Assembly (NCBI RefSeq): GCF_014078545.1
Contig: NZ_MU078723.1
Coordinates: 278,122-342,121, forward strand
Direction: 5' to 3'
Origin: Nitrosopumilus sp. b1
Lineage (GTDB): Archaea > Thermoproteota > Nitrososphaeria > Nitrososphaerales > Nitrosopumilaceae
Length of the DNA stretch: 64,000 bases
Shown here: in pieces, positions 49,730 through 58,816 of the stretch
Numbering within the stretch: position 1 is the first letter of the stretch
How the letters are laid out: every line of letters starts with the position of its first letter
Notes under the pieces: model-generated
The model's input: only the letters and a program-made list of their open reading frames with translations
What the model was told of the DNA's origin: nothing
The model's database searches: none
Translations under genes and position numbers: made by a program

Positions 49730-50359
49730 TTATAGTAATTTAGAAATTTTTTCACAAACATTTGGCTTTTCGTTTTGTGACATACAGTATTCCAAATCAT
49801 CATTTGTATCTATATCCATCATAATTCTTCTGACAAAAACTAATGACCAGTTAGGAGTTTTTGACTTTGCAGTTTCTAGATGAATTTTATAGCTATCTTC
49901 ATCATAGTGCGTCTCCATAAGATCAATTGGCATTCTCAATAGTGCATTGGTTCCATCAAATTTTCTAGAGGGAACCACAAGAGAGCATGTGGGATAGGAA
50001 AGAAATTTCAATAGAAAATCAATATCTTGAGATTTCATAAATGGAATATCCTGAGGAAAGACAATGGATGCATTAAAATTATTTTCAACTAGATACTTGT
50101 CGGCTTGGGCTACTGCATTATTTACACCAGATTCGTTTTTATCAACAATAGTAACTGCATTATATTTTTTAGAAATCGATAATGCATCCTCATCTTTTGA
50201 AACTACAACAATTTTGTTTATTTTCGGAGAAGTGGATAATGTACTGAGAACTTCATCAAACATTAATTTACATAATTCAGTCTTAACATCAGAGGGTAGA
50301 TCTAATCTTGATTTTGCTTTAGAAAATGTCTTTACAGGGATTATTGCTGAGATGTTCAA
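49730..50359 (-). CDS. cofC: 2-phospho-L-lactate guanylyltransferase
   Basis: 209 residues with the nucleotidyltransferase start SAIIPVKTFSKAKSRLDLP, the CofC signature, and FPQDIPFMKSQDIDFLL in the middle. It activates phospholactate (or phosphoenolpyruvate) with GTP for coenzyme F420. TTG start at 50359, one base after the cofD stop, so the two are coupled. Cytoplasmic. Confidence 0.92.
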   Translation of the reverse strand: MNISAIIPVKTFSKAKSRLDLPSDVKTELCKLMFDEVLSTLSTSPKINKIVVVSKDEDALSISKKYNAVTIVDKNESGVNNAVAQADKYLVENNFNASIVFPQDIPFMKSQDIDFLLKFLSYPTCSLVVPSRKFDGTNALLRMPIDLMETHYDEDSYKIHLETAKSKTPNWSLVFVRRIMMDIDTNDDLEYCMSQNEKPNVCEKISKLL

Positions 50360-50360
50360 G

Positions 50361-51281
50361 CTAGACGCGGACTTGTTTTAAGAGAAAAGATCCTAATGCA
50401 TCTTCAGCCATTTTGTTTTTCATTGCGATTTTTGTTTCATAGACATGCATATCCAAATTCTGGATCTTTTTGGTTAGAAGTTTATCTTTTGAATCAATTA
50501 CAATGTTAGAGCATACATCTGAATACATTTTTGCCAAGCCGTACGCATTTACTTCAATTCCAGCAGCTTCCATGTATTGCGCTGCAGGGCCACTAAATGC
50601 CTTATTTCCAATCAATGGGCTTACTGCAACAACTCGTTTTTTCATCTTTGATAGTTCTTTTCTAACTCCTTTAATTTGCAACATAGGTCCAATACTTGTC
50701 AATGGGTTTCCAGGAGCAAGAATAACCATATCTGCATCATGTATAGCATTGATTGCTTCAGGATTAGGTCTAGCTTTATCAGCACCAATGTATTGAATTC
50801 CTTCCACCTTGTCTTTTCCCCTATACTTTACCCAGTATTCTTGAAGATGTAATTCCCCTTTATCAGTAATAATTCTAGTTTCAACACTATTATCGGTTAC
50901 AGGAATGACTTTGGCACCAACAGCAAATTTTTCACACATCCATTTTGTTATATCACTGAGGTTCTTTCCGTTTTTTAGCATATTAGTTCGAATTAAATGT
51001 GTGGCCGCATCTCGGTCCCCAATTCTAAACCAAGTCTCTTCTCCAAAAACCTCCATCTGTCTTAGAAAATTAAAAGTGTCTTTTTTAATTCCCCAACCAC
51101 GTTCATAATCTAACAAGTCGGCTAATCCATATACAATTGTGTCAATGTCAGGGCAGACATACATGCCATAAAGCCAGTAATTATCACCGACATTACTAAT
51201 TACATTAACATCATGTTCTTGTGAGACTAGACCCCTGACAAGCTTCACAGATCCCGTTCCCCCAGCAAGTATTGTTATCAT
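50361..51281 (-). CDS. cofD: 2-phospho-L-lactate transferase (F420 biosynthesis)
   Basis: 306 residues beginning TILAGGTGSVKLVRGL, with YVCPDIDTIVYGLADLLD and LAPGNPLTSIGPML further on, as in CofD. It joins the activated lactyl group to Fo, making F420-0. It precedes cofC with one base between, giving a complete F420 side-chain pair. ATG 51281. No cofE or cofG/H gene is in the window. Confidence 0.95.
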   Translation of the reverse strand: MITILAGGTGSVKLVRGLVSQEHDVNVISNVGDNYWLYGMYVCPDIDTIVYGLADLLDYERGWGIKKDTFNFLRQMEVFGEETWFRIGDRDAATHLIRTNMLKNGKNLSDITKWMCEKFAVGAKVIPVTDNSVETRIITDKGELHLQEYWVKYRGKDKVEGIQYIGADKARPNPEAINAIHDADMVILAPGNPLTSIGPMLQIKGVRKELSKMKKRVVAVSPLIGNKAFSGPAAQYMEAAGIEVNAYGLAKMYSDVCSNIVIDSKDKLLTKKIQNLDMHVYETKIAMKNKMAEDALGSFLLKQVRV

Positions 51282-51403
51282 ATTTTTCAGCTCTTAAAAC
51301 TCAAGTTTGATTTACGGTCACTCCATATTACTTTTTCAAAATCATGTACGAAACTTGAAGTTTGTAGGTAGATTTATTACTCAGTTGGAGGCGATCAAAC
51401 TCC

Positions 51404-52672
51404 GTGAATGTCAAGGCAGTTCTTGTAACAGTTCTGTTTTCCAGTTTATTATTAGTTGGCGGAAATACCTCGGCCTTTGGAGCACAATTAGAAACTTTCG
51501 TAAATCCTAACTCTCAAACCTCGCCTTTTCAAATAAAATATCAAAAAACTGTTTTTATTGAATATGACGAAGGAGGGGAATTAGCAGATGCACTAAGAGG
51601 CACCGAAGACACCATTGCATTCAAGGTAGGTCCTGAAAATGAAGGAGTTCAAGGTTTAATGAATAAATTAAATCAAAAGTTATCACTTGATGGCAGTAGT
51701 GCCAAAGTCTCAGATGTTACTGTAGATTTTTCTGCACATATGACAGGAAGACCATTAAACACATCTATTGATTTTAAGATTGTTCTTACAGGAGAGATTA
51801 CAGAATACATCATTGTAGAAAGACAAGGGTCACAACAACAAGCACTTGTAGACTTGGGTTGGAGAGGACTAACAGTCACAGGTCCTGTAAATATTCAAGG
51901 TGTTGATATCAACCATCCAATCTCTGCTATCGAATCACTTGCACCACAAGTATTTTCTGCAGTACAAGGTTCTGAAGCAGAGAAGTTATTATCAGAGAAT
52001 TTAATTGATGCCCAAGGAATCAAAGACCAACCATTATCAAACTGGCACTTTTTGTTTGACCCAACAGGCATCAACGTTGATGCTGGAACATTTGGATTAG
52101 ACGAATCAATTGCCGGTTTTGTCGTGTCTGCATATACAATGGGAGAAAGTAGCATTAGAGAAGGTCGCCAAGTAGAAAGAGTTAAGGAAGCATCATTTTC
52201 AGCAGACAGGACATATGTTATTAGGACTGTCCAATCATCAGATAATGCAAACCTTAGAGTAGTTGGTTTTGCAGCTATTGATAGTCTTGACGGTGTAGAA
52301 ATTCTTGGTGTTACACCAAAACCACCAGAAGGATATGCAACAACTTCTACAGGTGAATTTCCAATCTTCATTATTTATGGAATGGCAGGTTTAGCTGCAG
52401 TTGGAGGAGGAGCATTCTTTGTATTTAGCAATAGACAGTTAAAGAAAGAAGGAAACCAAGGTCAGACAGGTATTGACCCATCAAGACTTAGAGGTTATCA
52501 AACTAGTGCAAGCTCTGGCGGTTACCAAACCAACAGAGGAGAGGCACAATTAGTAGATGGTGGTGACTATGCACAACATAGAAGTGTATATGATGAACAG
52601 CAATCACAACAAGATACCAAACCTTCAGAATCATCAAGAGGTTCCATGCCAAAAGGCTGGAAGCCAGAGTAA
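51404..52672 (+). CDS. Secreted, membrane-anchored protein, unknown function
   Basis: 422 residues: GTG start, signal peptide (cleavage near AFGA, residue 26), an extracytoplasmic domain of about 300 residues, a membrane helix (IFIIYGMAGLAAVGGGAFFV, residues 325-345) and a Ser/Gln/Gly-rich cytoplasmic tail ending GWKPE. No enzyme motif. GGAGG lies 14 bases before the start, and GATTTATTAC about 30 bases upstream may be the TATA box. Looks like a structural or adhesive protein of the cell envelope. Confidence 0.75.
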   Translation: MNVKAVLVTVLFSSLLLVGGNTSAFGAQLETFVNPNSQTSPFQIKYQKTVFIEYDEGGELADALRGTEDTIAFKVGPENEGVQGLMNKLNQKLSLDGSSAKVSDVTVDFSAHMTGRPLNTSIDFKIVLTGEITEYIIVERQGSQQQALVDLGWRGLTVTGPVNIQGVDINHPISAIESLAPQVFSAVQGSEAEKLLSENLIDAQGIKDQPLSNWHFLFDPTGINVDAGTFGLDESIAGFVVSAYTMGESSIREGRQVERVKEASFSADRTYVIRTVQSSDNANLRVVGFAAIDSLDGVEILGVTPKPPEGYATTSTGEFPIFIIYGMAGLAAVGGGAFFVFSNRQLKKEGNQGQTGIDPSRLRGYQTSASSGGYQTNRGEAQLVDGGDYAQHRSVYDEQQSQQDTKPSESSRGSMPKGWKPE

Positions 52673-52674
52673 TT

Positions 52675-52788
52675 CTATTTAGAATGCTCAGAACATTTTT
52701 GACATAAAATTGGTTTGTCTTTAGAGTAAACTAGTTTGGCATCAGTCTCCTTAGCACCACATTCAAAGCATTCATCAACTCTAACCAT
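52675..52788 (-). CDS. 37-residue zinc-ribbon microprotein
   Basis: ATG 52788 begins MVRVDECFECGAKE, and a second CxxC (LCQKC) follows after a Lys-rich stretch: two knuckles for one zinc ion. It lies 2 bases after the convergent surface-protein gene. Function unknown. Confidence 0.6.
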   Translation of the reverse strand: MVRVDECFECGAKETDAKLVYSKDKPILCQKCSEHSK

Positions 52789-52885
52789 ACAGTAAATATC
52801 TCATTTTAACATAAAAACAGTTTCAACAATAATAGAAGGATTACAGCTAGACAACAAACGTTCATGATGATTAGAAAAATAAAGT

Positions 52886-53160
52886 GCGTGTCAGGAGTAA
52901 CCCTCCTTTTGTTTTCACAATATTTCGCTTTGCAGCCTACCTGAACCAAGTACAGGATCTTTAGGTTCTGTTTGGCTTTGCTCCATGTGGGACAGATCTT
53001 TCATTTCACTTCCTGGAAATCTCAGGCTTAACCATCATAGTACGCCAGGTGGAATTTTTTCTGCTCTGTTGCCGACCATCTCTGATCATCTATCTCCAGA
53101 TCACATTTCCTGTATAGAGGGAGGAGTTTCCTCTGCCGTAGCAGCGTGTTGTGCTCTGAC
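52886..53160 (-). ncRNA. rnpB: Probable RNase P RNA
   Basis: The 410-base stretch 52789-53198 has no convincing ORF. On the minus strand it contains GAGGAAACTCC (53123-53133), matching conserved region I of RNase P RNA, and ACAGAA (52966-52971), matching region V, about 160 bases apart. The ends can pair: GUCAGAG near the 5' end with CUCCUGAC near the 3' end, as in helix P1. CTTATTAC lies 20-28 bases upstream of the likely 5' end. It cuts the 5' leader from tRNA precursors. Ends are approximate. Confidence 0.65.
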
Positions 53161-53198
53161 TCGCAATAATCAAATGGAGTAATAAGATTTGAGTTTTG

Positions 53199-53702
53199 CT
53201 AAAGGGATTCAAGAGGAATATTGTATTCTTTCAATAAAAATGAAATTTCACTTTCAGCTTTGATCTTTTTAAAATCGTTAAGCAAGTTTTCATTTAATTC
53301 AAAAAATGTATGACCCCATTTGAATTTGTCAAGCAGTTCTAATGCTTGTGAATCATATCCTAGGATGAATAGTGCACCACATAATGCCTCAACGGTTGTC
53401 AATTTGTTGATCTTGGAATAATTCACAGGGTTTCCTGCAAAAAGAGGAGGTAGTTTTCGTGAAATTCCTTGAAATTTTTGTATGAATGTCTGGTCTGCTA
53501 AATTCCATGAACAATCAATTGCAGTAATAGAATTAATCAGAGAATGATCCTTCTTTAGCAAAGTTTTTTCTGAGAACGGGTCTAAGATGAGGGATTTTCG
53601 AGTAGTCTTTTTGATGTCTTTAGCTAGTCCGAATTTGACAAGTTTTGCTGCTGTGCATTTTTTTGGGTCATCCTGCTTTAGCATTAAAACTTGTATGTTC
53701 AA
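53199..53702 (-). CDS. tsr3: 16S rRNA aminocarboxypropyltransferase Tsr3
   Basis: 167 residues with the Tsr3 pattern: MNIQVLMLKQDDPKKCTAAK, ITAIDCSWN near residue 60, RKLPPLFAGNPVNYSKINKL near 83 and TTVEALCGALFILGY. It modifies a small-subunit rRNA nucleotide with the aminocarboxypropyl group of SAM. It lies immediately upstream of the probable RNase P RNA on the same strand, so the two RNA-processing genes may share transcription. Confidence 0.92.
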   Translation of the reverse strand: MNIQVLMLKQDDPKKCTAAKLVKFGLAKDIKKTTRKSLILDPFSEKTLLKKDHSLINSITAIDCSWNLADQTFIQKFQGISRKLPPLFAGNPVNYSKINKLTTVEALCGALFILGYDSQALELLDKFKWGHTFFELNENLLNDFKKIKAESEISFLLKEYNIPLESL

Positions 53703-53733
53703 TAATTCAAAAAGAAGATAATTCTATTTGAGT

Positions 53734-56700
53734 TTATTCTGATACATCACGGATTATTTTGTAATAGAATTGTGATGGTTGGGAATCCTTTAGTATCTCA
53801 ACAATCCAAGTTATCTCTGGTAGTAATTCATCACTTGATTCGGGTAGAATATCAAACTTTTCCAGTCTAACATCAGAACCACTGTACCTAATTTTATAAT
53901 TGAATCCTTCAACCTCTACTACTTTGTAGATTTCTCCAGGGCCTCTTGTGGATTCTTCAACAAGACATCCAGGCCCAATTACACAAACTCCACTTTCGGT
54001 GGAAATCTTCATGTTAACGTTCGCTTCTTGCCCCCTAGTAGGAGTGAAGAGTGAGCCTTGAATAATCTTTGGATATATCGTGACATTATTTTCGGTGGTA
54101 GACACCAATGGAATTGAGATTAATTCCTCCGTTATTCTGTTGAATTTCTCAATGGATTTTGTGGGTGTTTTGTCGGTTTGAGTTACAGTCGGTTCTGGTT
54201 TTTTGTCAGTAACTGTAAATGAGGTGGAGAACTTTCCAAATTCTACATCGGCAATAATTTCATATTTTCCAATGGCAGAAGGAGATGTGGGAATTTTATA
54301 TTCAAAAGTAAATGACCCGGAAGAGCCAGGCCTTATTGTTATAGCTTGGCCAGGAGTTCCACATACAAATGAACCACAAGTAATTTGTGATTTTGATTCA
54401 TGTACAACATTAACGTCAACTTTCTCTAAATGAATGAATTTGTTAGGTCGTCCAGTAAAGTAGACAGTATCACCTAGAGAATATTCAGACTTGTCGGTTG
54501 ATGAAATCAGGGATAATTTATCATCACTGCCTTCTAAATTATAATCATTATCTACAGAAAATACAGTTTCTGCTTTGTATTTTTGATAGTGTGAAACTAC
54601 CTTGTATGTTCCCTCAGTAAATATAGTCACAGGAAGCACAAATGAGCTTTTGAAATTGCCGCCTGCATCAAGATATACAAATGCATCAAAGATTGTCTTG
54701 TATGGGAATGTAGATGACAAGACCTCAATTTTTGCTCTATCCTGTACAACTAGACCTTCAGAGCCCTGAGTTCTTTTTTGGGCAGTTCCTAAAACAGTAA
54801 GGGTTTCACCTGCAGCATAAACTGGTTTGTCAGTAAATATTTCTAATGGCAATAATGAGAGTGAATCATTTGTAGGATCTGGTGAAACTTTGAAGTATAC
54901 ACTGCTAGATTGCGAAGATGTAGATAGTAGTACCTGGTATGTTCCAAATACGCTAGATGTAGTAACTCTGGTGTTTCCTAATCCAGTTGCCTTAGTGTCT
55001 GCTACCGGAATACTCCAACTCCAAGTGAATTTTCCACCATTTGCAGTAGCGCCATATTCGTTTCTATCACCGCTGGGCTTGAACAGTTGAATCTTTATTG
55101 CATCACCTTGAATTGTAGTTCCAAGCTGGCCAGTTAAAGAGACAGTTTCACCTAGGCCGTAAATTTGTTTATCAAGGGTAGCAGAAATCGAGGTGCTACC
55201 AACTGTAAATGAATCAGTAATAGAAATTAATGCAGTGTTGGTTAATCGGTCATCATATGTGGCTTTTAGTTGGTAAGTTTCTCCACCAACAAAGACTGAG
55301 CGAGATACAGGAATTTGTATCATAAAGTTTCCTGAAGTATCAGGAATTCCGGCGTACACATTTGCAACAGTTAGGGATTTTGTAGTGGATTCTTTACTTG
55401 TTCCAGCAGCAAATGTTACAGGTTTTCCTTTAGAGTTTAGTAATTCGACTTTAACAGTTGGAGTTTCAAAGCTGGAGCGCTCTTTCTTGTCGTTAACTTT
55501 GCCTGTGATCTTTATTGTATCACCAACTTCGTATGATTTTTTATCAGTGCTTAATGAAAGCGGTAAGGAAGATGCCTCGTAATCGTTAGGATTCTCTACA
55601 ACTGCAAACGACAAAAGAACAGTTCCAATATCTTTTGAAACTTTGACTTTGTAGGAACCCAATCTGCTGGAATCTGTTGAAAGTTTGAATTTGTATTCAA
55701 ATGTACCATCTCCTGCAGGCCTTAACACATCAAGAATTTTGAAAGTGTTGCCACCGCTTGTTTGACCCTTGATATTGACAGCCAAGTTAGTGCTTTGAAC
55801 TATCTCAAGGTCCAATGCAGGGACAAATACTTTGTTTAATCTACCTGAAATGGTTACGGTTTCACCTAATCCGTAAAATTCTTTATCAGTGGTTACTGTA
55901 ATTAATTCATCATTTTTTTGGTCTTCACTTAATTGAAATGATGTTTCAATCTTTTGTAATCCATATTCTGCAGATATTTTGTATTCACCATAAACTGGAT
56001 TAACTGTAGTCATAAAAATAGAAGTAGAAAACTTTGAATTTGTTGGATATAGTGAACCATCAAAAACTTGTTTACCATTAGGATCATAAACTTTGAATTT
56101 CATTCCCACATATTGTAAGACTTTGGATGTAGAACCAGTAATCAGCACTCTTTCTCCTGGAATGTAGGATAGTTTGTCAGTAGTAATAGACAATTCATCG
56201 CTCTGAACTTCTTTTTCTTGGGTTACAGAATCACCTACTGAGAATGTTCCAGTAGCTGTTGCATCAGAATATGTAACTGTGACTTGATATTCACCTGCGT
56301 TGATACCAACCACTTTTTGCAAACTTAGTGTAGTTTTGTAATTTAAAAAGTAATCAGGATACAAAGTAAATTCTTTATTGTATGATGGGCCCTTTACTGT
56401 AATTTTTATTTCTGCAGGTTTGAAAGAAGGCTTCTCAACAAATACTTTTTCAGATACTGAGCCGCTAATTGTTGCAGTTTCCCCAAATAGATATTGAGAC
56501 TTGTCAATTGATAGAGTTAAACCGACAGAGCTTGATTCTGTTTTGGTTTCAAGTTTTCCATTTGATGAGCCGGCATTTGATGTTGAAAATTTCCAATCAG
56601 AGATGGAATTTCCACCATAAGCATCGTAGTTTCTTTGCCAAGATCTAAAATCATTACTAAGATCAGTAATTACTGGAGTCTCATCAATTACCGCACCTGC

Positions 56701-57048
56701 AGCGCTTCGAAGTTGAACTTTTTCTGATGTATCAGTAAACCATCCTGTGGTATACGAAAATGTTCTGAACTGTCCTGGATTAAGCTTTGTTCCATCGGGA
56801 ATTGTTAAAGTCTTTTTCAAAACGGTAGTAGATGCAATTTTCCAACCACTAAGATCAACGACTGAATCAGTGGGATTGTATAGCTCAACCCATTCACTTG
56901 GGCTCAAAGCATCATTTCCAGGTGGATTGATATCAATCTCATTAATTACCACATTTTTTGCAACATTGCTAGTTTGTGCCATGGCAGGGTAGATGCTACC
57001 TCCAAGTAACAAAAATGCAAACATTACAAAGTATACATGATTTTTCAT
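53734..57048 (-). CDS. Large secreted protein: lamin-tail domain plus seven MG2-like beta repeats
   Basis: 1104 residues. Signal peptide (to about residue 25), then a lamin-tail domain (residues 33-125: VVINEIDINPPGNDALSPSE, VELYNPTDSVVDLSGWKI). About seven beta domains follow, each opening like LSLSTDKKSYEVGDTIKITG (near residues 177, 285, 383, 497, 615, 735 and 845). The tail (about 950-1104) is another fold with two Cys. No C-terminal helix or PEFG motif, so attachment is unclear. Probably a cell-surface fibre or adhesin. Confidence 0.8.
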   Translation of the reverse strand: MKNHVYFVMFAFLLLGGSIYPAMAQTSNVAKNVVINEIDINPPGNDALSPSEWVELYNPTDSVVDLSGWKIASTTVLKKTLTIPDGTKLNPGQFRTFSYTTGWFTDTSEKVQLRSAAGAVIDETPVITDLSNDFRSWQRNYDAYGGNSISDWKFSTSNAGSSNGKLETKTESSSVGLTLSIDKSQYLFGETATISGSVSEKVFVEKPSFKPAEIKITVKGPSYNKEFTLYPDYFLNYKTTLSLQKVVGINAGEYQVTVTYSDATATGTFSVGDSVTQEKEVQSDELSITTDKLSYIPGERVLITGSTSKVLQYVGMKFKVYDPNGKQVFDGSLYPTNSKFSTSIFMTTVNPVYGEYKISAEYGLQKIETSFQLSEDQKNDELITVTTDKEFYGLGETVTISGRLNKVFVPALDLEIVQSTNLAVNIKGQTSGGNTFKILDVLRPAGDGTFEYKFKLSTDSSRLGSYKVKVSKDIGTVLLSFAVVENPNDYEASSLPLSLSTDKKSYEVGDTIKITGKVNDKKERSSFETPTVKVELLNSKGKPVTFAAGTSKESTTKSLTVANVYAGIPDTSGNFMIQIPVSRSVFVGGETYQLKATYDDRLTNTALISITDSFTVGSTSISATLDKQIYGLGETVSLTGQLGTTIQGDAIKIQLFKPSGDRNEYGATANGGKFTWSWSIPVADTKATGLGNTRVTTSSVFGTYQVLLSTSSQSSSVYFKVSPDPTNDSLSLLPLEIFTDKPVYAAGETLTVLGTAQKRTQGSEGLVVQDRAKIEVLSSTFPYKTIFDAFVYLDAGGNFKSSFVLPVTIFTEGTYKVVSHYQKYKAETVFSVDNDYNLEGSDDKLSLISSTDKSEYSLGDTVYFTGRPNKFIHLEKVDVNVVHESKSQITCGSFVCGTPGQAITIRPGSSGSFTFEYKIPTSPSAIGKYEIIADVEFGKFSTSFTVTDKKPEPTVTQTDKTPTKSIEKFNRITEELISIPLVSTTENNVTIYPKIIQGSLFTPTRGQEANVNMKISTESGVCVIGPGCLVEESTRGPGEIYKVVEVEGFNYKIRYSGSDVRLEKFDILPESSDELLPEITWIVEILKDSQPSQFYYKIIRDVSE

Positions 57049-57209
57049 CTTATCACTATGCCTAGACTATTTTTACAGGACATTTTAGAATGAAATTGAG
57101 TAAAAGTTGAGCTTGTTGTGAAAGTTGACCTTAGATGCCTGGTTTCAAAGGGCGTTTCCATGCGTAAAAATTGGTTTTTTTGGTATTTAGAGAACGCGTA
57201 GGAATGATA

Positions 57210-57506
57210 CTAATCGCAGTTAGGGCATTTTTTTCCAACTGTTTTTTCCCCACATTCCATACAAATGCCATCCCCAGTCTCTTTTTGGATAGTTTTTTTT
57301 CTATGAACTACAAAGGATTTGATTCCGATGAACAGTCCACCTCCAATTGCTATTGCATATGCTGGAGGCATAAACGGCATCAATCCAATAACAAACAAAA
57401 CACTTCCTGCTAAAAGAATGAAATCACGGCGCTCAAAATACAATGAAAGACCAAATATCAGTAATTGATAAAAAGATATGCCGAAGCTCAGAGCCATAAA
57501 GTTCAC
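57210..57506 (-). CDS. Small membrane protein with C-terminal zinc ribbon
   Basis: 98 residues: three hydrophobic helices in residues 3-65 (e.g. FILLAGSVLFVIGLMPF), a basic loop, and a C-terminal ICMECGEKTVGKKCPNC with two CxxC pairs. Membrane anchor plus cytoplasmic zinc ribbon is a recurring thaumarchaeal layout. Function unknown. The start may be ATG 57506 or the next ATG three codons on. Confidence 0.65.
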   Translation of the reverse strand: MNFMALSFGISFYQLLIFGLSLYFERRDFILLAGSVLFVIGLMPFMPPAYAIAIGGGLFIGIKSFVVHRKKTIQKETGDGICMECGEKTVGKKCPNCD

Positions 57507-57594
57507 TTCATATCAAAGTCATCACTCTAACTCTTCTTCATCGCTCGGCAGGTATAATGTAAAAACATCGCATAATAATTCTCTGGAAAATTAA

Positions 57595-57671
57595 TGGTGG
57601 GATTGGCAGGATTTGAACCTACGACCTCTGGTACCCAAAACCAGAATCATACCAAGCTAGACCACAATCCC
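57595..57671 (-). tRNA. tRNA-Pro (anticodon TGG), CCA encoded
   Basis: The minus strand folds as a standard cloverleaf: acceptor GGGATTG/CAATCCC, anticodon stem CTGGT/ACCAG around the loop TTTGGGT (anticodon TGG, reading CCA), and a T loop with GGTTCAAATCC. Discriminator A and CCA are encoded. Length 77 with CCA; no intron. Confidence 0.96.
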
Positions 57672-57697
57672 TTAAAATGTGCACAGCAAAGTCCCCA

Positions 57698-57704
57698 ATT
57701 TAAG
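57698..57704 (-). promoter_or_regulatory. TATA-like box for tRNA-Pro
   Basis: CTTAAAT on the minus strand, centred about 30 bases before the tRNA 5' end. Confidence 0.45.
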
Positions 57705-57720
57705 CCTGCCATATGATGAT

Positions 57721-57728
57721 TTTAAATA
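57721..57728 (+). promoter_or_regulatory. TATA-like box for methionine aminopeptidase
   Basis: TTTAAATA, 23-30 bases before the TTG start at 57751; leaderless layout. Confidence 0.5.
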
Positions 57729-57750
57729 AGAAACGTTAAGAGGAAAATTA

Positions 57751-58647
57751 TTGCAAGTTGAAGATTACATCAAAGCCGGAAAAATTGCATCAGAAGTTCG
57801 AGAAATGGTGCGAATGAAAAATTGGGTTGGAAAAACTGTTTTTGAGATATGCGAGGAAGTGGAAAGTCAAATTATTCAAAGAGGAGCAAAATGTGCATTT
57901 CCAGTAAATACTAGCATAAATGAATTAGCTGCTCACTATACAGCAGAGCCCAATGATCAGTTAACAATCAAGGATGATGATCTTGTAAAGATAGATCTTG
58001 GAGCTCAGATTAACGGATACATTGCAGATACTGCAGTAACGGTCTGTTACGATCCACAGTATGATGGTCTTGTTCAAGCTGCAGAAGAGGCATTAGCAAA
58101 TGCAATGTCAATGATCAAAGTAGGAGTCAAAGCAAGTGACATTGGAAGAACTATAGAAAAAACGATCAAACAGTTAGGATACAAACCAATAGCTAATCTA
58201 AGCGGACATTCATTGGATCAGTATACAATACATGCTGGGAAATCAATTCCAAATATTTGGTCCATAGGGACTTTCTCATTAACAGACTCTAGTGCTTATG
58301 CATGTGAGCCTTTTGTTACAACGGATGAAGGGTTAGGATTTGTCAGAGAAGGAAAGATAAAAAACATCTATGCATTGGTGTCTAGGAAGAAAACAAAAAA
58401 TGAAGAAGCAGATAAACTTCTAGATCATATTTGGGAAAATTACAACATGCTTCCATTTGCACTACGATGGATTACCAAAACATATGAGGAAAAACAGGCA
58501 AGAGAATTACTAGAGATACTCATCAAGAAAAAGGCAGTTCATGCTTATCCAGTGCTAGTAGAGGCAAACGGGCAAAGAGTGGCACAGGCAGAACATACAT
58601 TCATTCCTGATCAAAATGGGGCTACAGTTACAACTATAGCTCAATAG
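57751..58647 (+). CDS. map: Methionine aminopeptidase, type II
   Basis: 298 residues with the five metal ligands of MetAP2: KIDLGAQINGYIADTAVTV near residue 87 (two Asp), NLSGHSLDQYTIHAG near 153 (His), ACEPFVTTDEG near 187 (Glu) and QAEHTFIP near the end (Glu), plus the substrate His in ELAAHYTAEP. It removes the initiator Met from new proteins. Divergent from tRNA-Pro; TTG start supported by the TATA-like box. Confidence 0.95.
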   Translation: MQVEDYIKAGKIASEVREMVRMKNWVGKTVFEICEEVESQIIQRGAKCAFPVNTSINELAAHYTAEPNDQLTIKDDDLVKIDLGAQINGYIADTAVTVCYDPQYDGLVQAAEEALANAMSMIKVGVKASDIGRTIEKTIKQLGYKPIANLSGHSLDQYTIHAGKSIPNIWSIGTFSLTDSSAYACEPFVTTDEGLGFVREGKIKNIYALVSRKKTKNEEADKLLDHIWENYNMLPFALRWITKTYEEKQARELLEILIKKKAVHAYPVLVEANGQRVAQAEHTFIPDQNGATVTTIAQ

Positions 58648-58816
58648 TTTCGCCAAAGATTTTTTCTATAAGCATCGTACCGTTACACGCAGAACATTTT
58701 GAAATTTCGGAAAACAAGCAATCTCCATCTTTGAACTTTCGTTTAATTTCTTTATTGCAGGAATTGCATTGCTCAATCGTATAGGCATTTGTTATTTTCT
58801 TTTTCTTAAAGATCAT
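58634..58816 (-). CDS. Small zinc-ribbon protein (60 residues)
   Basis: Two CxxC pairs: EQCNSCNKEIKRKFKDGDC and ISKCSACNGTM. Basic N-terminus (FKKKKITNAY). The ATG overlaps the upstream DUF1512 stop as ATGA, so they are coupled. Overlaps the methionine aminopeptidase end by 14 bases. Role unknown. Confidence 0.65.
   Translation of the reverse strand: MIFKKKKITNAYTIEQCNSCNKEIKRKFKDGDCLFSEISKCSACNGTMLIEKIFGETIEL

Noticed and set aside
52886-53160. SRP RNA as an alternative identity
   Set aside because: The conserved SRP helix 8 sequence is not visible, while two RNase P words are.
53734-57048. Opposite-strand frames of 60-87 codons within the surface protein
   Set aside because: They shadow the long repeat-coding frame and show no start signals or protein character.
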